Part shown: one piece after another, positions 7,324 through 15,090 of the stretch
How positions within the stretch are numbered: position 1 is the stretch's first letter
Layout: each line of letters opens with the position of its first letter
Source of the DNA: Candidatus Calescibacteriota bacterium
Lineage (GTDB): Bacteria; CAIJMQ01; JAADFP01
Reading direction: 5' to 3'
Length of the DNA: 41,572 nucleotides
NCBI GenBank assembly: GCA_021162785.1
Contig: JAGGYA010000013.1
Location: 1 to 41,572, forward strand
Translations under genes and position numbers: made by a program
Notes under the pieces: generated by a model
Told to the model about the DNA's origin: nothing
The model's database searches: none
What the model saw: the letters and a program-made list of their open reading frames with translations, nothing else

Positions 7324-7881
7324 TCAAAAATCGTAAGGCTTGGCAATTATTTCTCTTACTTTAATCTCAAAAAATCTGTTTGATGAAGTTGCCCTAATAA
7401 TAACTGCAGTATCTGCTCCCCTTCCTGTCCCTGCTACTGCAATAATATCACCGGGAGGAACCAGTCCCGCATCACTAACCATGGCAGCCATCTCCACACA
7501 TACCTTCATCCCCTGCCCAAAAATTCGCAATGTATCTGCCACAATTAATTCTTCAGAGTATCCAGATGTCTTTTTCAATGCTCCACCCAGCCCTCTAAGA
7601 ACCATAGTTCCTGTATAGACCTTCCCACCATTTGCTTCGATCTTTTCCCTTATCTCCTTGGTCATCTCAAGTTTCCCTTCTTCTTTGAATCCGTAATTAT
7701 GAGTAACAACAATGACTTTTATTCCACTTCCTTTTGCCAGTTCCACAGCTTTAATGCCCGTTTCACCGGTTGTTGAGGCTACAACCAGATAATTTATTCC
7801 TCTCTTTTTAGCCTCTTCAATAGCAAGTTTTAAGGTTTCCTCTGTATTCTCTTTTCCTGCCTTAACAAAATACTTCCCCAT
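7324..7881 (-). CDS. Pyruvate kinase alpha/beta (C-terminal) domain protein
   Basis: A 185-aa protein consisting of a stand-alone PK_C-type domain. The opening NTEETLKLAIEEAKKRGI followed by YLVVASTTGETGIKAVEL matches the domain, and the C-terminal half has GDIIAVAGTGRGADTAVII. The catalytic barrel of pyruvate kinase is absent, so it is not a pyruvate kinase itself. Free-standing versions are common in archaea and thermophilic bacteria and have no firm function; ligand binding is a guess. It is the last gene of the minus-strand run, 11 nt after miaB. Confidence 0.85.
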   Translation of the reverse strand: MGKYFVKAGKENTEETLKLAIEEAKKRGINYLVVASTTGETGIKAVELAKGSGIKVIVVTHNYGFKEEGKLEMTKEIREKIEANGGKVYTGTMVLRGLGGALKKTSGYSEELIVADTLRIFGQGMKVCVEMAAMVSDAGLVPPGDIIAVAGTGRGADTAVIIRATSSNRFFEIKVREIIAKPYDF

Positions 7882-7892
7882 TTTTCACCTCC

Positions 7893-9191
7893 TTATCGGA
7901 AATACCCTTCCAGGATTCCTTTACGATTTCTGACTATCCTCACCTTCACAAGTTTCCCCAGAAGAGGGAGAGAAGAGGAAATAATTACCGATTTATGATT
8001 CCGGGTTCTACCAAACCATCCTTCTCTTTCCCTCTTTTCCACAAGCACTTCCACCTCTTTTCCCACATAAATATCATTTTTCTTTTTACTTATGCTTTTC
8101 TGAAGTTGAAGAAGGTAATTGAGGCGTCTTTCCTTTTCTTCTTTACTCACATCGTCTTTGAGGGAATAAGCAGAGGTAAAGGGACGAGGTGAGTATTTAA
8201 ATATATATGCAGCATCAAACTCTACCTCCTTGACCAGACTCACCGTTTCCATAAACTCTTTTTCCCCCTCCCCAGGGAATCCCACAATTATATCCGTGGT
8301 TATACTCACTTCAGGAATTTCTTTCCTTATCTTTTCTACCAGCCTCAGATAGTCTTCTCTTGTATACTTGCGGTTCATAAGTTGGAGGATCCTGTTTGAA
8401 CCGGACTGAATGGGAAGGTGAATGTGTTCACAAACTTTATCAAGCTCCTTCACCGCTTTTATAAGCTCATCACTCAAATCTTTGGGATGTGAAGTGGCAA
8501 ATCTTATGCGGTAAAGTCCCTCCACTTTATTAACCAATTTTAAGAGTTCAGGGAAATCCACACATCTTCCATCTCTTACTGAAAATCCGCGATAAGAATT
8601 CACATTCTGGCCAAGAAGAACTACCTCCTTAACTCCCTTACTCACCGCTTTTTTTACCTCTTCAATTACACTCTCGGGTGATCTACTTCTTTCTCTTCCT
8701 CTTACATATGGGACTATGCAATAGGAACAGAAGTTATTGCAACCTCTCATGACAGAGATAAAGGTGGTAACTGCATCTTCTTCTATTTCAGGAGGAGGGA
8801 TCTCCAAAAGTTCCTCTTCTAAGGCTACTACCCGGTGTTCCAGAGCTTCCTTAACCAGTTGGGATATCTTGGGAATTACAAAAGTCCCCGCTACCAGATC
8901 CAGATAGGGGAATCTGTGGATGAGGTTTTCTCCCTCCTTTTGGGAAATACAGCCCAGTATCCCTATTTTCAAGGAAGGTTTCTTCTCTCTTTTATACTTC
9001 CCCCATATTCCAAGTCTGGAAAAAACACGATCTTCAGCATGTTGCCTCACTGCACAGGTATTCACCAGAATGAAATCTGCTTCTTTCCATTCATCAACCT
9101 TTTCCCATCCCTCTCTTTCAAGTAAAGAGGAAACAACACGGGAATCATATTGATTCATCTGACAGCCATAGGTCTCTATATAGAATCTCAT
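7893..9191 (-). CDS. miaB: tRNA-2-methylthio-N6-dimethylallyladenosine synthase
   Basis: A 432-aa radical SAM methylthiotransferase adding the 2-methylthio group to i6A37 of tRNA. The N-terminal UPF0004 domain starts YIETYGCQMNQYDS with a cluster Cys at position 10, plus VNTCAVRQHAEDRV and GILGCISQ. The radical SAM motif is CNNFCSYC, followed by IVPYVRGRERSR. A C-terminal TRAM domain ends the protein (VGKEVEVLVE to VRIVRNRKGILEG). QMNQYDS is typical of MiaB rather than MtaB or RimO. It follows the nucleotidyltransferase in the minus-strand run by 7 nt. Confidence 0.96.
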   Translation of the reverse strand: MRFYIETYGCQMNQYDSRVVSSLLEREGWEKVDEWKEADFILVNTCAVRQHAEDRVFSRLGIWGKYKREKKPSLKIGILGCISQKEGENLIHRFPYLDLVAGTFVIPKISQLVKEALEHRVVALEEELLEIPPPEIEEDAVTTFISVMRGCNNFCSYCIVPYVRGRERSRSPESVIEEVKKAVSKGVKEVVLLGQNVNSYRGFSVRDGRCVDFPELLKLVNKVEGLYRIRFATSHPKDLSDELIKAVKELDKVCEHIHLPIQSGSNRILQLMNRKYTREDYLRLVEKIRKEIPEVSITTDIIVGFPGEGEKEFMETVSLVKEVEFDAAYIFKYSPRPFTSAYSLKDDVSKEEKERRLNYLLQLQKSISKKKNDIYVGKEVEVLVEKREREGWFGRTRNHKSVIISSSLPLLGKLVKVRIVRNRKGILEGYFR

Positions 9192-9198
9192 CTAAAAA

Positions 9199-9942
9199 TC
9201 ATGGAGACCTGAAGATTTCCTTCCACTTCTCTATATTATCCAGCTGATGCACATAATTCACATCGTAACTTTCTACTCCAGGTATTTCCACTGTCTTTAC
9301 TCGGAAGCCATTTTCGAGGAATTTGGAATAGACCTTGGTCAGGTAGTACTCTTTCTGAGCATTATTATTATCCAGTTTCCTAAGCTCCCTGAAAATACTC
9401 CGGGAATAACAGCAGAGATATCCTGCATGCACTTCTTTTATTTTCTTTATATTCTCGTCAGCATCTTTATACTCCACAATATCCACAAATACTCCATTTT
9501 TTCTTATGATTCTTCCCTTTGTGCCTGGATCAGGTAATACTGCGGTGGCAAAAGTAATCTCAGCTTCTGAGGCGAGATGAGCATCCACAAGTTTTTTAAA
9601 AGTGGAAGTTGTAATAAGAGGTTTGTCTGCAAAACTAACCAGCATTACCACATCTTTACCTTCCAGGTAGGGAGCAGTAGAAAGTAAAGCATGACCCGTA
9701 CCCAGAGGTTCCTCCTGAATACAGAAAACTATATCCTTCTTTCCGCGAAAAATCCTTCTAACTTCTTCATGTTCCTTACCTACCACAATAACAACTTTTT
9801 CCACCAGAGGTTTCATAGCTTCATATACATGTAGAATTATCTCTTTCCCTTGATAAAGGTCTAAAAATTTATGGCGGAGACGATGATAACGGGAACTTTT
9901 ACCTCCTGCAAGAATCACTCCATAAATAGGCTTTTTTACCAT
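9199..9942 (-). CDS. Sugar-1-phosphate nucleotidyltransferase (GlmU N-domain-like)
   Basis: An MobA/GlmU-type NTP transferase of about 247 aa. The signature PIYGVILAGGKSSR near the N-terminus replaces the commoner LAAGxGTRM; EEPLGTGHALL, SFADKPLI and EYYLTKVYSKF follow the GlmU uridyltransferase pattern. There is no left-handed beta-helix acetyltransferase domain, so it is not a full GlmU. It probably activates a sugar phosphate for the glycosyltransferases just upstream. I use ATG 9942; ATG 9957 would add five residues. Neither has a Shine-Dalgarno. It overlaps the end of the preceding glycosyltransferase by more than 40 nt. Confidence 0.83.
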   Translation of the reverse strand: MVKKPIYGVILAGGKSSRYHRLRHKFLDLYQGKEIILHVYEAMKPLVEKVVIVVGKEHEEVRRIFRGKKDIVFCIQEEPLGTGHALLSTAPYLEGKDVVMLVSFADKPLITTSTFKKLVDAHLASEAEITFATAVLPDPGTKGRIIRKNGVFVDIVEYKDADENIKKIKEVHAGYLCCYSRSIFRELRKLDNNNAQKEYYLTKVYSKFLENGFRVKTVEIPGVESYDVNYVHQLDNIEKWKEIFRSP

Positions 9943-11059
9943 TGGGAATTTTATCATTTATGGCGTTAAGATAAAACTCTTCTGTTTCATCCACCATACG
10001 GCGAGAATTAAAATCCTTATAAATTCTTTTCTTCCCCTCCTCTCCCATTCTCTTCCTTTTTTCAGCAGAGGAAAGTAACTCAAGAATAGCTTTAGTTAAT
10101 CCTTCAGGAGAAGCAGGGGGAACAAGAATCCCTGTCACATCTTCCACCACTTCAGGTATCCCTCCCACTTTTGTGGCTACAACAGGTATTCCCATTCCCA
10201 TAGCCTCCATCACTGCCCTGGGTAATCCTTCAGAAAGAGAGGGATGGACAAAAATATCCATTATTTGAAGATAATCGGTAACATGGGAAACTTTACCTGT
10301 AAAATGGAAATACCTGTTTAAACCCTTATCCTCCACCATTTTTTCCAGTTCTTTTCTGTAATTACCATCACCCACCAGAATGAACATGACATTTTCTACC
10401 TTTTTCACTACCTCACGGGCGCTTTCAATCAAGTATTGATACCCTTTTAGTCTTATCAAACTCCCCACACCTCCCACAATCAGTTTTCCTTCGCCACCCA
10501 CTTCTTTTATCATTGCTTCTGGAGATTTTAAAGGTTTAAGACGAGAAAGGTCCACTGCATTTAAAATTACCTTCACTTTTTCAGAGGGAATTCTTATTTC
10601 TTCTAATAATTGGCGTTTTAAAGCTTCAGAAAGGGCAATAATATAATGGGGTCTTCTACGGAGTAATCGATTATATTTCCATAATGGAAAATTCATCTTG
10701 GGGTTTCCGAGTTTATCCCGGTTTAAAAAGGCATGAATAGTTGTAACAACAAGCGGAACCTTCATTTTCACCCCGGAAATTATCCCCGGGATATCTGCAT
10801 CCCTGTTATGGGTATGAACAATCTCAATTCTTCTATCCTGGATAAGACTGCAAAGTGTTTGGATAGCTCTTCTCCTATCCCTCAACTCAACAGGTATTGT
10901 TTCAAGTCCTTCACTCCTCAGCCAATCCCCTATCTTTCCTGGTCTGGTTACCACAATCACTTCATGTCCTTTTTCACAAAGTCCCAGAGAAAGGAAACGA
11001 GTGTGTTCCTGAGACCCTCCTCCTGGAGATTTCGAACCTAAAACCTGAAGTATTCGCAT
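9899..11059 (-). CDS. GT4-family glycosyltransferase
   Basis: About 386 aa, GT-B fold, family 4. It starts MRILQVLGSKSPGGGSQEH with the N-terminal Gly-rich loop. The C-terminal domain has GVGSLIRLKGYQYLI, the ILVGDG strand and the nucleotide-sugar block HPSLSEGLPRAVMEAMG with GIPVVATKVGGIPEVV. ATG 11059 is chosen because GGGGGAAG lies just upstream; ATG 11074 would add five residues. The last 19 or so residues lie in DNA also used by the next gene, so the native stop may have been lost. Role: cell-surface polysaccharide or glycolipid assembly; donor and acceptor unknown. Confidence 0.88.
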   Translation of the reverse strand: MRILQVLGSKSPGGGSQEHTRFLSLGLCEKGHEVIVVTRPGKIGDWLRSEGLETIPVELRDRRRAIQTLCSLIQDRRIEIVHTHNRDADIPGIISGVKMKVPLVVTTIHAFLNRDKLGNPKMNFPLWKYNRLLRRRPHYIIALSEALKRQLLEEIRIPSEKVKVILNAVDLSRLKPLKSPEAMIKEVGGEGKLIVGGVGSLIRLKGYQYLIESAREVVKKVENVMFILVGDGNYRKELEKMVEDKGLNRYFHFTGKVSHVTDYLQIMDIFVHPSLSEGLPRAVMEAMGMGIPVVATKVGGIPEVVEDVTGILVPPASPEGLTKAILELLSSAEKRKRMGEEGKKRIYKDFNSRRMVDETEEFYLNAINDKIPNGKKAYLWSDSCRR

Positions 11060-11060
11060 T

Positions 11061-12188
11061 TCATCTTCCCCCATGAGATTCTCTTAAAGTATCCAGGAGT
11101 TGCAGAACACGTTCACCCAGCTTTTTCCATGTAAATTCCCTTAAGAATCTCTGGCGTGCTTTAGAACCCAGCTCACTTCGTAAAGAATCATCTTCCAGTA
11201 GTTTCCTGATAGAAGTCTCCATTTCTTCCTTATCCCGTGGGGTGAAAAGGAAAAGTTCTCCACTCTTTTCAAAAAAATCTTTTATTTGGCCTTTTCTTGG
11301 AGCAAGTATTGCTTTTCCCATAGCCATATATTCAAAGAGTTTCACAGGGGAGGAGTAAATGCTCATATCGGGAAGGATACAGAGGTCCATAAGGGAAATA
11401 TACCGAGGGATCTCACTGTGAGAAACAGGGCCTGTGAATATCACCTTTTTACCCTTAGATTTTTCCTCAAGTTTCTTTCTTTCCCTTCCCTCTCCCACCA
11501 GAAGCAATGTGCAATTATCGGGTAAAACATCCAGAAGCATTTCCAGGCCTTGTCGAGGGGAAAGACTTCCCACAAATCCCACCACTTTTTCTCCATCCTT
11601 GATTTTAAGCCTTTCCCTCAATTTTTCATCGGGAGGACGGGGATGAAACAGTTCTTCATCAGCTCCATCTGGAATTACCTCTGCTTTTTCCCTGTGAGAG
11701 GGTGAAAGATAAACTTTCAAATTCCCGGTGGTAAGAATGAGGCGAGAAGTTAAGGAGAAAATTATCTTTTCGGTAAGTAAAGCTAAAGAAGGGAAATCAA
11801 AACGACGACGGGGTCCCCATCTAAGAGGAGCATTAATCTCCAGAAAATGGGGGATATGAAAAAGCCTCGCCACTATTACACCTGCAAAACTGTAAAAGTC
11901 GTATCTTTCATAGATTAAGGAAGGTTTAAAAAGGGAAATCTCCTTTATCAAAAAGGGCAGAATCTTCAGTTGTGTAAGAATACGGGAAAAATCTTTCCCC
12001 AACCATTTTTTTCTTACAGGTGGGAAAAACCAAACATTATCTCTTTTTTCTTCACCAGCAGTAGTGATAATTCTTACTGAATGGCCCAGTTTTTCCCAGG
12101 CTCCGGCCATCTCTCTAATATGAACTCCTGCTCCTTTATTGGAAAAGGGTGAATTATCCGGATCCGTAGAAAGATAAACAATCCTCAT
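11061..12188 (-). CDS. GT4-family glycosyltransferase
   Basis: A 375-aa GT-B enzyme with N-terminus MRIVYLSTDPDNSPFSNKGA and the EMAGAWEKLGHSVRIIT helix. The C-terminal domain shows VVGFVGSLSPRQGLEMLL, LLLVGEG and a donor-site region LPDMSIYSSPVKLFEYMAMG, a shorter and divergent version of the usual E-x7-E block (KLFEYMAMGKAILAP). It overlaps its upstream neighbour by 4 nt (ATGA) and ends at the start of the next glycosyltransferase, so the three are co-translated. Substrate unknown. Confidence 0.88.
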   Translation of the reverse strand: MRIVYLSTDPDNSPFSNKGAGVHIREMAGAWEKLGHSVRIITTAGEEKRDNVWFFPPVRKKWLGKDFSRILTQLKILPFLIKEISLFKPSLIYERYDFYSFAGVIVARLFHIPHFLEINAPLRWGPRRRFDFPSLALLTEKIIFSLTSRLILTTGNLKVYLSPSHREKAEVIPDGADEELFHPRPPDEKLRERLKIKDGEKVVGFVGSLSPRQGLEMLLDVLPDNCTLLLVGEGRERKKLEEKSKGKKVIFTGPVSHSEIPRYISLMDLCILPDMSIYSSPVKLFEYMAMGKAILAPRKGQIKDFFEKSGELFLFTPRDKEEMETSIRKLLEDDSLRSELGSKARQRFLREFTWKKLGERVLQLLDTLRESHGGR

Positions 12189-13270
12189 CTTTGATGAAGT
12201 TTTTCATAAACTTCTAAGGTTTCCTTACCCAGAATTTCTGGTGAGTAATTTTCTCTCACTTTTCTTCTCGCTTTTTCCACAATTTTTTTCACTTTTTCCT
12301 TCTGATTGAGAATTTCCAGCACAGCCTTCCCGAAATCCTCCGGATTTCTCCTGGATATAAGTATTCCTTCTTTTCCATTCTCTATTATTTCTGGTATCCC
12401 TCCCACCTTACTGGCTACCACAGGTATCCCGCAGAGCATAGCTTCTTTAATGACTGCTGGTGATCCTTCTATTTTGGAGGTGAGAAGGAAAACATCAAAA
12501 TCAGACACTATTTTTTCTACATCTTCTCTTTTACCAAGGAAAATAACCTTTTTATCCAGTTGAAAATCTCTTGTGAGTTTTCTTATATATCCTTCCAAAG
12601 GGCCTTCACCCACAATTACAAATCGGACCCGGGGATTTCTTTCCAGAATCCAGCGGGCGGTTTCAAGAAAAAGCGGATAATCTTTATGGTCTCTTATCCT
12701 TCCCACAGTGCCCACAAGAGGAATATTTGAAGAGAGTCCAAGTTCCTCTCTTAATCCCCCTTTTTGTCTCTTAAATTTTTCTATATCCACCGCACTGTGA
12801 ATGGTAGTGATTTTGGATGGAGGTATTTTAAAATCTTCTATCATTGCTCTTTTAATTATCTCTGCTACCGCTATAAAGTGGTGAGTGGCTTTTTGATAAA
12901 GAAAATAGTTGAAAAGATTTTTAGGGATAGGGGTCAAATTGTGTCTTGTGCGTATAAGCACTATCTCCAACCCACGGGAAGCCCAGAATCCCAGCCAGTG
13001 GTCTGAAGATCTGTGGGTGTGGAGAAGGGTAATTCCTTCCTCCTGGATTATCCTTCGCAATTTAAAAATGGAGGGTAGTGAAAACTCACTTTTAATTTTT
13101 AATGGGAAAACCTTTATTCCTTCTTTCTCAGCTTTTTCCCATAACGGGGAAAAGGGGGATATAGCCAGAGCACAGTAAACTCTTTTTTCCTTGAGGTATC
13201 TGGCAATAAAAAGTATTCGTTGCTCGATACCGCTCCAGACTTCACCTGCATTTATGTGAAGAATCTTCAT
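12185..13270 (-). CDS. GT4-family glycosyltransferase
   Basis: About 361 aa and first gene of the minus-strand run. It starts MKILHINAGEVWSGIEQRI and has a GT-B C-terminal domain: VGTVGRIRDHKDYPLFL, FVIVGEGPLEGYIRKL, then LTSKIEGSPAVIKEAMLCG and IPVVASKVGGIPEII. ATG 13270 is preferred because AAGGGAA precedes it and the family starts there; a TTG at 13303 would add 11 residues. With the two following glycosyltransferases and a nucleotidyltransferase it suggests a short glycan assembly pathway. No flippase, polymerase or priming transferase is seen here. Confidence 0.88.
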   Translation of the reverse strand: MKILHINAGEVWSGIEQRILFIARYLKEKRVYCALAISPFSPLWEKAEKEGIKVFPLKIKSEFSLPSIFKLRRIIQEEGITLLHTHRSSDHWLGFWASRGLEIVLIRTRHNLTPIPKNLFNYFLYQKATHHFIAVAEIIKRAMIEDFKIPPSKITTIHSAVDIEKFKRQKGGLREELGLSSNIPLVGTVGRIRDHKDYPLFLETARWILERNPRVRFVIVGEGPLEGYIRKLTRDFQLDKKVIFLGKREDVEKIVSDFDVFLLTSKIEGSPAVIKEAMLCGIPVVASKVGGIPEIIENGKEGILISRRNPEDFGKAVLEILNQKEKVKKIVEKARRKVRENYSPEILGKETLEVYEKLHQR

Positions 13271-13383
13271 TTCCCTTATTTTACCTAATAAACCCTTTTG
13301 CAAGGAGTTGAAAAAGTTTAATAAAAAGTTCTGTATCTCGTTTTCCTCATCCTGGGAGGGAACTTGGTGGCAGAAAGAAAGAA

Positions 13384-13429
13384 TTTCAATATCAAACTAA
13401 ACTGCTTTAATTTTTGGCTGATATTGAAA
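13384..13429. repeat. 11-bp perfect inverted repeat before the NSS transporter
   Basis: TTTCAATATCA at 13384-13394 is inverted exactly as TGATATTGAAA at 13419-13429, with a 24-nt loop. It lies 37 bp upstream of the likely -35 of the transporter gene. There is no following T-run, so it is not a standard rho-independent terminator. It could be an upstream operator or a hairpin at the end of an antisense transcript. Apart from this and the promoter, the 13271-13502 gap holds nothing recognised. Confidence 0.45.
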
Positions 13430-13465
13430 CTTTCTTAAGGAATTCACTTCATGTTTAAAAAAAGA

Positions 13466-13494
13466 TTGAAAGTAAAGACTTCTTCTCTTAAAAT
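13466..13494 (+). promoter_or_regulatory. Sigma-70-type promoter of the NSS transporter
   Basis: TTGAAA (13466-13471), a 17-bp spacer and TAAAAT (13489-13494). The ATG at 13503 starts 8 nt after the -10 box, about where transcription should begin, and no Shine-Dalgarno is present. This fits a leaderless mRNA. Confidence 0.6.
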
Positions 13495-13502
13495 CAATAG
13501 AG

Positions 13503-14963
13503 ATGGCAGAAAGGGAAAGATGGAGCAGTAGGGTAGCCTTCGTAATGGCTACCGTGGGATCTGCAGTAGGATTGGGGAATCTATGGCGATTCCCTTACAT
13601 CTGTTATAAAAATGGAGGAGGTGCATTCCTCATCCCCTACTTTGTAGCACTTTTCACTGCTGGAATTCCTCTCATGATTTTGGAATTTTCTCTTGGCCAT
13701 AAGTTTCAGGGTTCAGCACCGCATTCCTTCTCTTGTATCCGGAAAAAATGGGAATGGTTAGGGTGGTGGGCTTTACTCATTGGTTTTGTGATAACCACTT
13801 ACTATAATGTGGTAATTGCCTGGAGTGTTGATTATCTCTTCTATTCAATCCCTGTTTCATGGGGAGATAATGCAAAAGATTTCTTCTTCAAAAAGTTCCT
13901 CCAGGTCTCCTCCAGTCCCCTTCAGTTGGGTGGGATAAGAATACCCATACTTTTGGCAGCACTTGGTGTATGGTTATCCATTTATCTAATAATTTATAAG
14001 GGTGTAGAACGCGTGGGAAAGGTAGTCCTTTTCACAGTGCCACTTCCTGTAATTTTGCTTATTATTTTAATCATTCGAGGTATGACTCTACCCGGAGCTA
14101 TAGAAGGGGTTAAGTTTTATCTCACCCCTGACTTTTCAAAATTAGCAGATCCAAAAGTATGGCTTGCTGCTTATGCACAAATATTCTTCTCCCTCTCTTT
14201 AGCCTTTGGGATTCTTATTGCCTATTCTTCCTATCTCCCCTCTCATCATGATATAAACAACAGTGCTTTTATAATAAGTTTAACCAACTGTGGGACTTCC
14301 TTTCTGGCAGGTTTTGCAGTATTTCCGGTTCTTGGGTATTTAGCCCATGTTAAGGGTGTTCCTATCGAGAAAGTTGTAGCCAGTGGACCAGGCCTTGCCT
14401 TCATAGCCTATCCTACTGCTCTCAAATTGCTTCCCTTTGCCATCCAGTTTTTCTCTTTTCTCTTCTTTTTACTCCTCATTTCCTTAGGTATTGATTCTGC
14501 TTTTTCTCTGGTGGAAGCAGTAGTCACTGGAGTGATGGACAAATGGAAATTGAACCGCCATTTGAGCACAACACTTGTCTGTATTCCTGGGATAATCATA
14601 GGGATATTATTTACCACCCGCGCAGGACTATTATGGTTAGATATAATCGACGACCTCATGACCAGTTTTGGACTTACTTCGGTAGGGTTACTCCAGTGTA
14701 TCTTGGTGGGTTATATATATGGTGCGGAAGAAATGAGAAAATATGCCAATTCAGTATCCGATTTTCCTATAGGAAAATGGTGGAACTTCTGTGTAAGAAT
14801 TCTTACTCCTATAATTCTGGCCATTTCCATTATTCTGGTTCTGCAGGATAGAATTAAATCTCCTTACGGTGGATATCCTTATCCAGCACTTTTCTGTGGA
14901 TGGGGAATTTTCTTTTCCTTAATAGTTATTGCTTTATGGTTGGCAAGTAGAAGGGGTCGATAA
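13503..14963 (+). CDS. Neurotransmitter:sodium symporter (NSS/SNF) family transporter
   Basis: A 486-aa polytopic membrane protein of the LeuT fold. The first helix has the hallmark GSAVGLGNLWRFPYICYKNG (residues 17-36), whose unwound segment binds Na+ and substrate; GGGAFLIPYFVALFTAGIPL follows. Na+-coupled uptake of amino acids is the usual role in bacteria. Its TAA overlaps the ATG of a 32-aa single-helix gene (TAATG), the arrangement of MetP-MetS methionine/alanine transporters, so that substrate class is likely but not proven. The protein ends with a short basic tail. Confidence 0.94.
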   Translation: MAERERWSSRVAFVMATVGSAVGLGNLWRFPYICYKNGGGAFLIPYFVALFTAGIPLMILEFSLGHKFQGSAPHSFSCIRKKWEWLGWWALLIGFVITTYYNVVIAWSVDYLFYSIPVSWGDNAKDFFFKKFLQVSSSPLQLGGIRIPILLAALGVWLSIYLIIYKGVERVGKVVLFTVPLPVILLIILIIRGMTLPGAIEGVKFYLTPDFSKLADPKVWLAAYAQIFFSLSLAFGILIAYSSYLPSHHDINNSAFIISLTNCGTSFLAGFAVFPVLGYLAHVKGVPIEKVVASGPGLAFIAYPTALKLLPFAIQFFSFLFFLLLISLGIDSAFSLVEAVVTGVMDKWKLNRHLSTTLVCIPGIIIGILFTTRAGLLWLDIIDDLMTSFGLTSVGLLQCILVGYIYGAEEMRKYANSVSDFPIGKWWNFCVRILTPIILAISIILVLQDRIKSPYGGYPYPALFCGWGIFFSLIVIALWLASRRGR

Positions 14964-15061
14964 TGCCAATAAGTGCCTGGATAATGTTTTTCTTTGGTGT
15001 GGCGGTTCTCTATGGGGGATTGGCTTGGTGTCTGATAATTGCTTTAAGGAAGAGAAAATAA
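14963..15061 (+). CDS. MetS-like NSS transporter small subunit (32 aa)
   Basis: A 32-residue protein with a short N-terminus, one hydrophobic helix (MFFFGVAVLYGGLAWCLII) and a basic end ALRKRK. Size, the N-terminal ISAWIMF and the GGLxxC helix match MetS-type small subunits encoded directly after NSS transporter genes. The ATG overlaps the transporter stop codon, so translation is coupled. In Corynebacterium the MetP/MetS pair imports methionine and alanine. This gene is too short for most automatic gene calls. Confidence 0.88.
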   Translation: MPISAWIMFFFGVAVLYGGLAWCLIIALRKRK

Positions 15062-15090
15062 CTTTCTGTTTCTCTTAAAAATCTTTCTCC

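Noticed and set aside
13384-13429. Rho-independent terminator
   Set aside because: Stem is AT-rich, the loop is long and no T-run follows on either strand.
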